Below, one piece after another: positions 25,002 through 33,272 of a stretch of 47,306 nucleotides of DNA (positions are counted from its first letter, which is position 1; each line of letters opens with the position of its first letter). The notes beneath the pieces are model-generated. The model was not told the DNA's origin. It was given only the letters and a program-made list of their open reading frames with translations, and ran no database searches. The stretch is from Microbacterium sp. TPD7012. GTDB lineage: Bacteria > Actinomycetota > Actinomycetes > Actinomycetales > Microbacteriaceae. The stretch covers positions 1 to 47,306 of the forward strand of contig NZ_QDFV01000012.1 of the NCBI RefSeq assembly GCF_003075395.1, given 5' to 3'. The position numbers and the translations under genes are program-made.

Positions 25002-25023
25002 CGTCGTGGGTACCGTCGAGGTC

Positions 25024-25593
25024 ATGACAGCTCCGTTCCGCGTCGTCGCCGTGTCGGGTTCCCTGCACGAGCCGAGCAAGACGACCGCCCTCGTCCGCGC
25101 GATCACGGCCGCCATCGCAGAGCGCGCCCCCATCGAGTCGCAGCTCATCGAGCTGACGCAGATCGGGCCGGGCCTCGCCGGGGCTCTCCGCCGCGACCAG
25201 CTCCCTGCCGAGGTCGAGGAGCAGCTGCGCGCGATCGAGACCGCCGACCTGCTGATCGTCGGGAGCCCCGTCTACCGGGCGTCGTTCACCGGGCTCTTCA
25301 AGCACCTCTTCGACTTCGTGGGGCAGTACGACCTGGTCGGCAAGCCGGTGCTGCTGGCTGCCACCGGCGGCGGTGAGCGGCACGCCCTGATCATCGAGCA
25401 CCAGCTGCGACCGCTGTTCGGCTTCTTCCAGGCCCTCACGCTCCCGCTCGGCGTCTACGCGAGCGACACCGACTTCGACGGCTACGAGATCACGTCCGAG
25501 ATCCTGCAGTCGCGCATCTCACTCGCGGCCGAGCGCGCGCTGCCCCTCGTGGGCTACGCGGCCTCCCGACCCGTGGAGCTTCTCGTCTCCTGA
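25024..25593 (+). CDS. msuE: NADPH-dependent FMN reductase, MsuE-like
   Basis: A 189-residue flavodoxin-like reductase. The FMN phosphate loop SGSLHEPSKTTALV is near residue 10, and the active-site region IVGSPVYRASFTGLFKHLFDFV is typical of the MsuE/SsuE group. GGGERHALIIEHQLRPLFGFFQA is strongly MsuE-like (split here for length: GGGERHALI, EHQLRPLFGFF). These enzymes supply FMNH2 to two-component monooxygenases that desulfonate organosulfur compounds. No monooxygenase is adjacent, so it may serve the luciferase-like enzymes at the left end of the window; that is inference. The ATG at 25024 follows TACCGT by 7 nt, so it is probably leaderless. Confidence 0.8.
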   Translation: MTAPFRVVAVSGSLHEPSKTTALVRAITAAIAERAPIESQLIELTQIGPGLAGALRRDQLPAEVEEQLRAIETADLLIVGSPVYRASFTGLFKHLFDFVGQYDLVGKPVLLAATGGGERHALIIEHQLRPLFGFFQALTLPLGVYASDTDFDGYEITSEILQSRISLAAERALPLVGYAASRPVELLVS

Positions 25594-25624
25594 TCTCGCG
25601 GCCGGGGCGGCGTAGCGTGAGTCC

Positions 25625-27424
25625 ATGACCAACCGGCTCGCCGACACCCTCAGCCCGTACCTGCGCGCGCACGCCGACAATCCCGTCGACTGGTACCCCT
25701 GGGGCGCGGAGGCCTTCGCCGAGGCCCGGCGCCGCGATGTGCCGCTGCTGATCTCGATCGGCTACTCGACCTGCCATTGGTGCCACGTGATGGCCAGGGA
25801 GTCCTTCTCCGATCCCGCGATCGCCGCCCTCATGAACGACGGCTTCGTGTCGGTGAAGATCGACCGCGAGGAGCACCCGGAGGTCGACAGCGCCTACATG
25901 GCCGCGGCATCCGCCTTCACCCAGAACCTGGGATGGCCGCTCACCGTGTTCGCCACCCCGGGTGGGCGGGCGTTCTACGCCGGCACCTACTGGCCGCCGG
26001 ATGCCCGCCCGCCGATGCCGGCGTTCCGCGACGTGCTCGCGGCCGTTCGGGAGGCGTGGACCCTGCGGCGTGCGCAGGCTGAGGAGTCTGCGGATGCGGT
26101 GACCGAGGCGCTGGCGCGCGCCGCCGAATCCTCGCCCGCCGATCTGCCCGACGACGCCGCGATCGCCCGCGCGGCCGAATCCGTCGCCGCCCGCGAGGAT
26201 CGCCGGCACGGCGGGTTCGGCGGGGAGCCGAAGTTCCCGGTCGCCACGACGCTCCGGTTCCTGCAGGATCCGCTCGTGCGTCGGCAGGCGCCCGAGGCCG
26301 CCGCCGCCGTGGGAAGGGCCCTCGCCGCGATGGCCGGCTCCCCGCTGCGCGACGCCGACGGCGGCTTCTTCCGCTATGCCACCCGGCGCGACTGGTCGGT
26401 GCCGCATTACGAGCGGATGCTGACCGACAACGCGCAGCTGCTCGATGTCGCGCTCGCCGCGGGCGATGACGAGGCGGTCCGGGGCATCGCGGCCTTCCTG
26501 CTCGGAGTGCTCCGCCGCGAGGGCGGCGGCTTCGGCGCGGCGCAGGACTCGGAGTCCTGGATCGACGGCGTGCGCAGCGAGGGCGGGTACTACCTGCGTC
26601 CGGTTCCCGAGCGCGCGGAGCTGTCGCCTCCCGCCGTCGACGGCAAGGTCATCACGGGCTGGAACGGTCTCGCGATCGGAGCACTCGCCCGCGCCGGCGC
26701 GCGTCTCGGCGAGCCGTCGTGGATCGGCGCGTCCGAGGCCGCCGCCGCTCACGTCCTCCGGGTCAACCGCGGCGCCGGAGGCGCTCTCGTGCGCGCCTCG
26801 CTCGACGGGGGAGCCTCGGGCGCGGTCGCGACGGCTGCCGATCTCGGGCTCCTCGCCGAGGGGCTGTTCGCCCTCGCCGCGGCGACCGGGGAGGCGTCCT
26901 GGGCGGTCACGGCGCGCGGCATCCTCGACGACGCGCTGGAGGGCGTGGGGCGAGATCCGCTGCTGACGGGCAACGGCATCGCGACGGCGCCGGATCACAC
27001 GGACGGCGATCTCCCCTCCGACGCTGCGGCGGTCGCGGCCGCGGCACTGACCGCCTGGCGACTGGGCGCGGGGGATCGGTACCGCGACGCGGCCGCTCGG
27101 ACCGTGCGGGACCTCGCGGTCCGGGCGCTCGAGCAGCCGTTCGCGCACGGCAGCCTCCTGCGGGTGGCGGCGGGGCTCGCCGCACCCCCTCGTCAGATCG
27201 TGGTCGTGACGAACGAGCCCGGCGGCGCGCTGGCCCGGGCCGCGCAGCGGGCCGATGCCGACGTGATCGCCGTGGTCGCCCCCGCCCAGGCGGCGGCGTT
27301 CGCGGATGCCGGGTTCGAGCTCTTCGAGGGCAAGGCGGCGACGGTGGAGCGCGCCTACGACTGCCGCGCGTTCGTGTGCCGGTTGCCGGTGTCGGATCCG
27401 GCCGCGATCTCGTCGGGTCGCTGA
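25625..27424 (+). CDS. DUF255 thioredoxin-domain protein, YyaL/SSP411 family
   Basis: A 599-residue cytoplasmic protein. The N-terminal thioredoxin-like DUF255 domain starts SPYLRAHADNPVDWYPWG and carries a Cys50-His-Trp-Cys53 motif in YSTCHWCHVM. The rest is a six-hairpin glycosidase-like alpha/alpha barrel. Family members are usually about 650-700 residues long, so this one is short by a loop or C-terminal segment but otherwise intact. The biochemical role is not established. The start is preceded by TAGCGT (25613-25618) at 6 nt with no Shine-Dalgarno. Confidence 0.9.
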   Translation: MTNRLADTLSPYLRAHADNPVDWYPWGAEAFAEARRRDVPLLISIGYSTCHWCHVMARESFSDPAIAALMNDGFVSVKIDREEHPEVDSAYMAAASAFTQNLGWPLTVFATPGGRAFYAGTYWPPDARPPMPAFRDVLAAVREAWTLRRAQAEESADAVTEALARAAESSPADLPDDAAIARAAESVAAREDRRHGGFGGEPKFPVATTLRFLQDPLVRRQAPEAAAAVGRALAAMAGSPLRDADGGFFRYATRRDWSVPHYERMLTDNAQLLDVALAAGDDEAVRGIAAFLLGVLRREGGGFGAAQDSESWIDGVRSEGGYYLRPVPERAELSPPAVDGKVITGWNGLAIGALARAGARLGEPSWIGASEAAAAHVLRVNRGAGGALVRASLDGGASGAVATAADLGLLAEGLFALAAATGEASWAVTARGILDDALEGVGRDPLLTGNGIATAPDHTDGDLPSDAAAVAAAALTAWRLGAGDRYRDAAARTVRDLAVRALEQPFAHGSLLRVAAGLAAPPRQIVVVTNEPGGALARAAQRADADVIAVVAPAQAAAFADAGFELFEGKAATVERAYDCRAFVCRLPVSDPAAISSGR

Positions 27425-27433
27425 GCGTCAGCG
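27419..27433. terminator. Small hairpin at convergent stops
   Basis: CGCTGA (27419-27424), 3-nt loop, TCAGCG (27428-27433). The stem contains the stop codons of both converging genes. Its short length makes termination uncertain. Confidence 0.3.
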
Positions 27434-27646
27434 GGCGTTGCGCGGGTGCTGTCTCGCGGTGCGCTCGTTGCCCCGGCGGTAGTTCCCGGTCAGGCGAGCC
27501 ATCAGCAGCTGGGCATCACCGTGCTCGACGTCCACGAGGAACTCCTCGGCGCGGGCGCCGCGCAGGACCGCGGCCGTCGTCCCGTTGTGGCGGATGACGA
27601 CCTCGTCGCCGCGCACGGCGAACTCGAAACCGGAAGGGCTGCCCAT
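27428..27646 (-). CDS. Small hypothetical protein, 72 residues
   Basis: A short protein of unknown function. It has a compact beta-rich start (GSPSGFEFAVRGDEVVIRHNG), a middle part DVEHGDAQLLMARLTG and a basic tail (RRGNERTARQHPRNAR). I recognise it as a type often found conserved in related actinobacteria but cannot name a family. The start at 27646 is chosen because TACGCT (27653-27658 on plus) lies 6 nt upstream, the spacing seen at many genes here. The frame is open 15 codons further. It converges with the DUF255 gene. Confidence 0.6.
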   Translation of the reverse strand: MGSPSGFEFAVRGDEVVIRHNGTTAAVLRGARAEEFLVDVEHGDAQLLMARLTGNYRRGNERTARQHPRNAR

Positions 27647-27676
27647 GCCGCGAGCGTAGCGGGTGCTCTGCAGTGG

Positions 27677-27780
27677 TTGCGCAATCTGCATAGGCTCCCG
27701 CGGGAGTTCGGGGAATGATTGCGCGTGATGCCCAGCATCCGGTGCACCGATTGCTCAGCCGATCGGATCCGGTCTAGGGT
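27677..27780 (+). promoter_or_regulatory. Promoter and repeated TTGCGC motifs upstream of the aminotransferase operon
   Basis: TTGCTC (27751-27756), 18 bp, TAGGGT (27775-27780) is a reasonable promoter. The 208-bp gap contains a palindromic TTGCGCAA at 27677-27684, ATTGCGC at about 27718 and TTGCGC again at about 27780. These are candidate sites for the Lrp/AsnC regulator at the end of the operon, which typically binds several loosely related sites. No gene is seen in this gap. Confidence 0.45.
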
Positions 27781-27854
27781 TGCGCGACGGCGGGCAGGAC
27801 CACTCGGTCCGCCGCCGGAACGCCGCATCCCCGATCAGCAAGGACGCTCTGACG

Positions 27855-28946
27855 ATGCCCCTCCCCACCCGCGCCGCCCTCGATGTCGTGCCCGCGTACC
27901 GTCAGGGGCGCTCGGCTCCGGCCGGGGCGTCGAAGCTCTCGTCGAACGAGTCGCCGCACTCGCCGCTGCCATCGGTCGTCGATGCCGTGCGCGAGCGCCT
28001 CGATGCGATCAATCGCTACCCCGACATGAGCGCCGCCGTCCTGCGCGACGACCTGGCCGCCCGGTACGAGGTGGATCCGGCCCTGGTCACCGTCGGAGCC
28101 GGCTCCGTCGAGATCGCCGCGCAGCTCATCCATGCGGTCGCCGGCGAAGGAGACGAGGTCATGTTCGCATGGCGGTCGTTCGAGGCGTACCCCTCGCTGG
28201 TGCGGATCGCGGGCGCCACTCCGATCGCCGTGCCGCTGAACGCCGAGCACGCGCATGACCTCGACGCGATGCTCGCGGCGATCACCCCGCGCACCCGTCT
28301 CATCTTCGTCTGCAACCCCAACAACCCGACCGGCACCGTCGTCGGCGTCGACGCCCTGGAGCGCTTCGTCGCAGCCGTGCCGCACGACGTGCTCGTCGTC
28401 ATCGACGAGGCGTACGTCCACTTCGACAGAACAGCGAGCTACGGCGCCGGCATCCGGCTGTTCCGCCGCCACCCGCACGTGGCGGTGCTGCACACGTTCT
28501 CGAAGGCGTACGGCCTCGCGGGGCTCCGCATCGGCTACGCCATCGCCCCGGCCGAGATCGCCGAGAGCCAGCGCAAGGTCGCCGTGCCGTTCGGGGTCAC
28601 CGACCTCGCCCAGACCGCCGCACGCGCCTCGCTGGCGGCCGAGGACGAGCTCGCGGGACGCATCGACGAGGTCGTCGCGCAGCGCGATCGGATGCTCGCG
28701 ATCCTCACCGAGGCCGGCTGGCCGGCCGTCGCCTCGCAGGCCAACTTCGTGTGGGTGCCCGCGGGGGAGCGCACCGCGCAGCTCGAGGCGCAGCTCCACG
28801 ACGGCGGGGTGATCGCCCGGGCGTTCCCCGGGGAGGGCATCCGCATCTCGTCCGGCAGCGCCGTGGACATCGACCGCGTGGAGGCCGCGCTCTCCGCGGC
28901 CGACGCGGGATCAGACCTGACCGATCGCAAGGAGGCGACCGTATGA
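27855..28946 (+). CDS. PLP-dependent aminotransferase, HisC/aromatic aminotransferase type
   Basis: A 363-residue fold-type I aminotransferase of the HisC-like class. Markers are KLSSNESPHSPLPSVV near the N-terminus, VCNPNNPTGT, DEAYVHF and the PLP lysine Lys217 in TFSKAYGLAGLRIGYA. By sequence it resembles histidinol-phosphate aminotransferase. However, the following amino-acid permease and Lrp/AsnC regulator point to use in amino-acid (perhaps aromatic) metabolism rather than histidine synthesis. The ATG at 27855 has AAGGA 11 bases upstream; the frame is open 25 codons further but overlaps the promoter. Confidence 0.85.
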   Translation: MPLPTRAALDVVPAYRQGRSAPAGASKLSSNESPHSPLPSVVDAVRERLDAINRYPDMSAAVLRDDLAARYEVDPALVTVGAGSVEIAAQLIHAVAGEGDEVMFAWRSFEAYPSLVRIAGATPIAVPLNAEHAHDLDAMLAAITPRTRLIFVCNPNNPTGTVVGVDALERFVAAVPHDVLVVIDEAYVHFDRTASYGAGIRLFRRHPHVAVLHTFSKAYGLAGLRIGYAIAPAEIAESQRKVAVPFGVTDLAQTAARASLAAEDELAGRIDEVVAQRDRMLAILTEAGWPAVASQANFVWVPAGERTAQLEAQLHDGGVIARAFPGEGIRISSGSAVDIDRVEAALSAADAGSDLTDRKEATV

Positions 28947-30361
28947 CCGTTGACCGTGAGACCCGTGACCCCCTGACCGAGCCGCCGGTCACGACGACGA
29001 CCACCAAGGGCCTGCATCCGGGGCTCACGCGACGCCAGATCTCGATGATGGGACTCGGCGGAGCGATCGGCGCCGGCCTGTTCGTCGGATCGGGTCAGGC
29101 GATCGGTCTCGCGGGGCCCGCGGTGCTGATCTCGTACCTCGTCGCCGGCGGCATCGTCGTGCTCGTGATGGCCATGCTCGCCGAGATGGTGGCCGCGCGT
29201 CCGAGCTCGGGAGCCTTCAGCTCCTACGCGCAGAAGGCGATGGGCCGCAGCGCCGGGAGCGCGGTGGGCTGGCTGTACTGGATCCAGCTGGTGGTCGTGA
29301 TCGCGGCCGAGGCGACCGGTGCCGCGGGGATCGTCGCGAACTGGATCCCCGGCATCCCGGCCTGGGTCTGGGTCCTCGTGTTCGTCGTGGCGCTCACCGC
29401 CGTCAATCTGTTCGGCGTCCGCAACTACGGACGCTTCGAGTTCTGGTTCGCGGCGATCAAGGTCGTGGCCATCATCGCCTTCCTCGTCGTCGGGGCGTGC
29501 GCGATCGTCGGCCTCATCCCGGGCGTCCCCGCGACCGGCATCGCCAACCTCGTGGACAACGGCGGCTTCGCCCCGAACGGGCTGACCGGGATCGCCGCCG
29601 CGCTGCTCATCGTCGTCTTCGCCTTCGGCGGCACCGAGGTCGTCGCGATCGCCGCGGCCGAGTCGGACGATCCTTCGCGCAACATCCGGCGGATCGTGCG
29701 GGAGGTGCTCGTGCGCATCCTCGTCTTCTACGTCGGCTCGATCTTCGTGATCGTCGCGGTCCTGCCCTGGAACGACCCGGCGGTGACCGAGGGGCCCTTC
29801 TCGGCCGTTCTCGCGACGCTGAACGTGCCGGGCGTCGGCCTCGTGATGGACCTCATCGTCGTGATCGCGCTCCTCTCCGCCATGAACGCGAACATCTACG
29901 GGGCGTCCCGCATGGCGTATTCGCTGGGAGAGCGCGGGCTCGCACCGCTGGCCGCGACCCGCACCAGCCTCAAGGGCGTTCCCTTCGTGGCGGTCCTGGC
30001 ATCCGTCGCCTTCGGCTTCGTGACGGTCGGGCTCAACTGGGCGTTCCCCGACGTGGTGCTCCCCGCGCTGCTCAACGTGGTCGGCTCGACCCTCCTCGTC
30101 ATCTGGACGGCGACCGCCGTCGCGCAGATCATCCTGCGGCGGCGTGCCGACGCCGCGGGGGAGACGATGCCGATGCGCATGTGGGGCTTCCCGTGGCTCT
30201 CCGTGCTCTGCCTGCTGCTGCTGGCCGCTGTCATCGTGCTCGCGATGTTCGACCCGGGGGCCCGCGTGCAGCTGCTGCTCACCCTCGGGCTCACCGGCGT
30301 GCTCCTGCTGGTGGCTCGCGCGACCCGGAGCGTCGCGCGCCCCGGCGTCAGGAAGGACTAG
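28943..30361 (+). CDS. Amino-acid permease, APC superfamily (GABA permease-like)
   Basis: A 472-residue inner-membrane transporter with about 12 helices. The first helix carries the substrate-binding GLGGAIGAGLFVGSGQAI motif of the amino-acid transporter family. GGTEVVAIAAAESDDPSRNI is the conserved helix 6-7 region. The best match by memory is the GabP/D-serine-D-alanine-glycine group. AAGGAGG lies just before the ATG, which itself overlaps the aminotransferase stop. Together with the aminotransferase it probably imports an amino acid that is then deaminated. Confidence 0.9.
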   Translation: MTVDRETRDPLTEPPVTTTTTKGLHPGLTRRQISMMGLGGAIGAGLFVGSGQAIGLAGPAVLISYLVAGGIVVLVMAMLAEMVAARPSSGAFSSYAQKAMGRSAGSAVGWLYWIQLVVVIAAEATGAAGIVANWIPGIPAWVWVLVFVVALTAVNLFGVRNYGRFEFWFAAIKVVAIIAFLVVGACAIVGLIPGVPATGIANLVDNGGFAPNGLTGIAAALLIVVFAFGGTEVVAIAAAESDDPSRNIRRIVREVLVRILVFYVGSIFVIVAVLPWNDPAVTEGPFSAVLATLNVPGVGLVMDLIVVIALLSAMNANIYGASRMAYSLGERGLAPLAATRTSLKGVPFVAVLASVAFGFVTVGLNWAFPDVVLPALLNVVGSTLLVIWTATAVAQIILRRRADAAGETMPMRMWGFPWLSVLCLLLLAAVIVLAMFDPGARVQLLLTLGLTGVLLLVARATRSVARPGVRKD

Positions 30362-30364
30362 CCG

Positions 30365-30847
30365 ATGCGCATCGATCGCCTCGATGCCGCGCTCATCCGG
30401 ATGCTCACCGAGTCGCCGCAGCTGCCGATCCTCGAGTGCGCACGGCGACTCGGGATCGCCCGGGGCACGGCGACCAGTCGCCTCGCGCGGCTGCATGAGG
30501 GCGGCGTGATCGAGGCGATCGTGCCGCGCATCGACCCGAGCGGCTTCGGCTACGGGGTGGTGGCCTTCTGCCTCGTCGAGATCGATCAGAAGGTCGGGCA
30601 CGACGACGTCGCGGCGGCACTGGCCGACGCGGTGCCGGAGATCGTCGACATGCACACGGTCACCGGGGCGAGCGACATGCAGCTGCGTCTGGTCGCGCGG
30701 GATGCGACGCAGCTGCAGGAGGTGCTCGACCGGGTCGCCCTGGTGCCCGGCGTCGCGCGGACGGCATCGTCGATCGCGATGCGCACGCACCTGTCCGGGC
30801 GCGTGCTGCCGTTGGTGGAGCACGTCGCGACCGATGACCCGGCATAG
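30365..30847 (+). CDS. Lrp/AsnC-family transcriptional regulator
   Basis: A 160-residue regulator with an N-terminal helix-turn-helix (LPILECARRLGIARGTATSR at about 20-39) and a C-terminal RAM/AsnC ligand domain (TVTGASDMQLRLVARD). It begins 3 bp after the permease stop, so it is the third gene of the operon. It probably senses the amino acid handled by its neighbours and controls the upstream promoter region. It converges with the mannosyltransferase gene. Confidence 0.88.
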   Translation: MRIDRLDAALIRMLTESPQLPILECARRLGIARGTATSRLARLHEGGVIEAIVPRIDPSGFGYGVVAFCLVEIDQKVGHDDVAAALADAVPEIVDMHTVTGASDMQLRLVARDATQLQEVLDRVALVPGVARTASSIAMRTHLSGRVLPLVEHVATDDPA

Positions 30848-30863
30848 CCGAACCGCCGGGGTC
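30836..30863. terminator. Candidate bidirectional hairpin between convergent genes
   Basis: GACCCGGC (30836-30843) pairs with GCCGGGGTC (30855-30863) with one bulged G around an 11-nt loop that holds the Lrp stop codon. It lies exactly between the convergent lrp and mannosyltransferase genes. Confidence 0.4.
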
Positions 30864-32415
30864 AGACCCAGCCGGGCAGCCAGTTGTGCAGCAGCCAGAA
30901 GTCGTACGGCACGCTCATGCCGGTCCAGACCGGGTAGAAGAACGCCGAGACCAGCACGATGAATGCGAGGCAGATCAGGACCGTCCGCTCGCCGGACTGG
31001 CGCCGGTGCAGCGGATCCTGCCGTCGTCCGGCGATGGTCCGCAGCGTGAGCGCCAGCGCGATCACGAGGAACGGCATCATCACGACCGTGTAGAACTGGA
31101 AGATCGTGCGCTCGGGGAACATCAGCCACGGCAGGTAGGTCGCCGCGAGGCCGACGAGAGGCAGCCCGACCTCGGCGCCGACCGGTCGGCGCGTGATCCA
31201 GCCGCGCACCAGTCGATAGACGAGGTAGACGGACGCCGCGACCCCGCCGTACCAGATGAGCGGGTTGGGGATCGACGAGATCACGGCGATGCAGTGGTCC
31301 ACCCCGCACGGCCCCGGATCCGACCCGACCCACACCGCCGTCGGCCGCAGCAGGAAGGGCCACTCCCAGGCGGGGCTCGCGTACGGGTGCCCCTTGGTCA
31401 GCCCGACGTGGAAGCCGAGGATCGTCTGGTGGTAGTTCCAGAGCGCGAGCAGGGGATTCGCGTCGCTCTCCCTGTCGTAGCCGCCGGCCGTCACGAGCCA
31501 TCCGGTCCAGCTGACGAGGTACACCGCGAATGCGGGGAGCACCACCAGGACGAACGACACGGGGCCCTGGCGGAAGGCGGCGGACGTCGGCCAGAGCACC
31601 ACGCCGGAACGTCGGCGCGCCAGCGCATCCGTCACGACGACGTACAGACCGAAGGCCGCCAGTGCGTAGAGTCCCGACCATTTCACCGCGGATGCCGCGC
31701 CCAGCGCGGCTCCGGCGGCGACGAGCCAGGGGCGACGCCACAGCACCGGTCCCCAGAACGGGGCCGGCGCGTCGGGGTCCCGTCGTTCGAGCAGCGGGAT
31801 CGTCCGCTGTCGATCGATGAGCACGAACAGCGCCCCGAGCAGGAGGAAGAACGTGAGGATGCCGTCGAGGAGCGCGATGCGGCTGAGGACGATGCTCAGC
31901 CCGTCGATCGCGAGCAGGGTCCCCGCGACCGTGGCGACCACCACGGAGCCCGAGAGCCGACGGGCGATGAGGTAGACGAGGAGGACCGAGGCGGTGCCGA
32001 GCAGTGCGGTCGCGAGTCGCCAGCCCGCGCTGTTGTCCGGTCCGCCCAGCGCCATCCCGAGGGCGATCAGCCACTTGCCCAGCGGCGGATGCACGACGAA
32101 GGCGCCCTTGTCGGAGAGCGGCAGCTCCTGCAGCGTGATGAAGGCCTCGTTCGCGTTCTCGCCCCAGACGCCCTCGTAGCCGAGGGTCCACAGGGACCAG
32201 GCGTCCTTGACGTAGTAGGTCTCGTCGAATGCGAGCTGATGCGGGTGGCCGAGGTTCACCAGGCGCAGCACGGCCGCCACCGCAGTGACGAGCAGCGGGG
32301 CGAGCCAGCGGACGGCCCGTCCCCAGTCCGGGCTCTGCAGCACGCGATCGCGCAGCTGTCCGTAACGCGTCAGCCGGTCCTCGGGAGCAGGCAGCAGAGG
32401 CACGGGCGCGGTCAC
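30862..32415 (-). CDS. pmt: Dolichyl-phosphate-mannose--protein mannosyltransferase (Pmt)
   Basis: A 517-residue GT39 membrane enzyme that transfers mannose from polyprenyl-phosphate-mannose to Ser/Thr of exported proteins. The catalytic Asp-Glu pair is in HQLAFDETYYVKDAWSLW (about residues 60-78) and VVHPPLGKWLIALGMAL is the second conserved extracellular loop. About ten membrane helices follow, and the C-terminus PYDFWLLHNWLPGWV is typical of actinobacterial Pmt. The start is a GTG preceded at 6 nt by TAGGCT (AGCCTA, 32422-32427 on plus). It is divergent from rsmI, an arrangement common in actinobacteria. Confidence 0.93.
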   Translation of the reverse strand: MTAPVPLLPAPEDRLTRYGQLRDRVLQSPDWGRAVRWLAPLLVTAVAAVLRLVNLGHPHQLAFDETYYVKDAWSLWTLGYEGVWGENANEAFITLQELPLSDKGAFVVHPPLGKWLIALGMALGGPDNSAGWRLATALLGTASVLLVYLIARRLSGSVVVATVAGTLLAIDGLSIVLSRIALLDGILTFFLLLGALFVLIDRQRTIPLLERRDPDAPAPFWGPVLWRRPWLVAAGAALGAASAVKWSGLYALAAFGLYVVVTDALARRRSGVVLWPTSAAFRQGPVSFVLVVLPAFAVYLVSWTGWLVTAGGYDRESDANPLLALWNYHQTILGFHVGLTKGHPYASPAWEWPFLLRPTAVWVGSDPGPCGVDHCIAVISSIPNPLIWYGGVAASVYLVYRLVRGWITRRPVGAEVGLPLVGLAATYLPWLMFPERTIFQFYTVVMMPFLVIALALTLRTIAGRRQDPLHRRQSGERTVLICLAFIVLVSAFFYPVWTGMSVPYDFWLLHNWLPGWV

Positions 32416-32421
32416 CGGTCC

Positions 32422-32444
32422 AGCCTAGACAACGCGCCTATGCT
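32422..32444. promoter_or_regulatory. Compact divergent leaderless promoters, pmt and rsmI
   Basis: Only 35 bp separate the two GTG start codons. A -10 box is placed exactly 6 nt before each: TAGGCT on minus (32422-32427) and TATGCT on plus (32439-32444). The two -35 regions must overlap the opposite gene's promoter or coding start, so the promoters may interfere with each other. Confidence 0.55.
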
Positions 32445-32450
32445 GAGCGG

Positions 32451-33272
32451 GTGATCATCCTCGCTGCCACGCCGATCGGAAACCTCGGCGACGTGTCCCG
32501 TCGCCTGGTGGAGGTGCTCGAGAACGCGGAGACGATCGTGGCCGAGGACACGCGCACCACGCAGAAGCTGCTCAAGGCGCTGCAGATCGACAACCGGCCG
32601 CGGCTGATCGCGCTGCACGACCACAACGAGAAGCAGAAGGCGGCGGAGATCGCCGCGCTCGCCGCGGAGTCCGATGTCGTCGTGATGAGCGACGCCGGCA
32701 TGCCGACGGTCAGCGATCCCGGCTACGGGCTGGTGGCCGAGGCCGTCGCGCAGGGGGTCACGGTGACCGCGATCCCCGGGCCGAGCGCCGTGCTGATGGC
32801 CCTCGCTATCTCTGGTCTTCCCACCGACCGCTTCACCTTCGAGGGATTCCTCCCGCGCAAGCCGGGGGAGCGGCGCTCCGTGCTGCGCGCGCTCGCCGCA
32901 GAGGCGCGCACCATGGTGTTCTTCGAGTCGCCGGCCCGCCTCGCGAGTGCGCTCGCCGACATGGGCGCAGCATTCGGCGATGAGCGGCGCATCGCCGTGT
33001 GCCGCGAGCTCACGAAGTTCTACGAGGAGGTGCGCCGGGGCACGGCATCCGAGCTCGTCGCGTGGGCGCAGGAGGGTGTGAAGGGCGAGATCGTCGTGGT
33101 CGTCGAGGGCGCGTCGCGCCGAGACGCCTCGCCGGAGGACGCCCTCGCCCAGGTGCAGAAGCTCGTGGCCGACGGCATCCGTCTCAAGGACGCCGCCTCC
33201 GAGGTCGCCGCGCTCACCGGACTCTCGTCCCGCGATCTGTACCAGGCCGCTCTGGCGGCCCGCACGCGATGA
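32451..33272 (+). CDS. rsmI: 16S rRNA (cytidine-1402-2'-O)-methyltransferase RsmI
   Basis: A 273-residue SAM-dependent enzyme of the tetrapyrrole-methylase fold that methylates the ribose of C1402 in the ribosomal decoding centre. Diagnostic stretches are LAATPIGNLGDVSRRLVEVL at the N-terminus, AEDTRTTQKLL, VMSDAGMPTVSDPGY and IPGPSAVLMALAISGLP. Full length. The GTG start is leaderless by appearance. It overlaps the next methyltransferase gene by 4 bp. Confidence 0.95.
   Translation: MIILAATPIGNLGDVSRRLVEVLENAETIVAEDTRTTQKLLKALQIDNRPRLIALHDHNEKQKAAEIAALAAESDVVVMSDAGMPTVSDPGYGLVAEAVAQGVTVTAIPGPSAVLMALAISGLPTDRFTFEGFLPRKPGERRSVLRALAAEARTMVFFESPARLASALADMGAAFGDERRIAVCRELTKFYEEVRRGTASELVAWAQEGVKGEIVVVVEGASRRDASPEDALAQVQKLVADGIRLKDAASEVAALTGLSSRDLYQAALAARTR

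Noticed and set aside
25625..27424. Truncation of the DUF255 protein
   Set aside because: It is shorter than many homologues, but the N-terminal thioredoxin domain and the barrel are continuous with no frameshift, so it is treated as intact.
28535..32191. A 1218-codon open frame on the minus strand antisense to the aminotransferase, permease and lrp genes
   Set aside because: High-GC DNA leaves long shadow frames. The translation is low-complexity Arg/Asp/His-rich, and the overlapping genes on the other strand, plus pmt in another frame, have clear family motifs.
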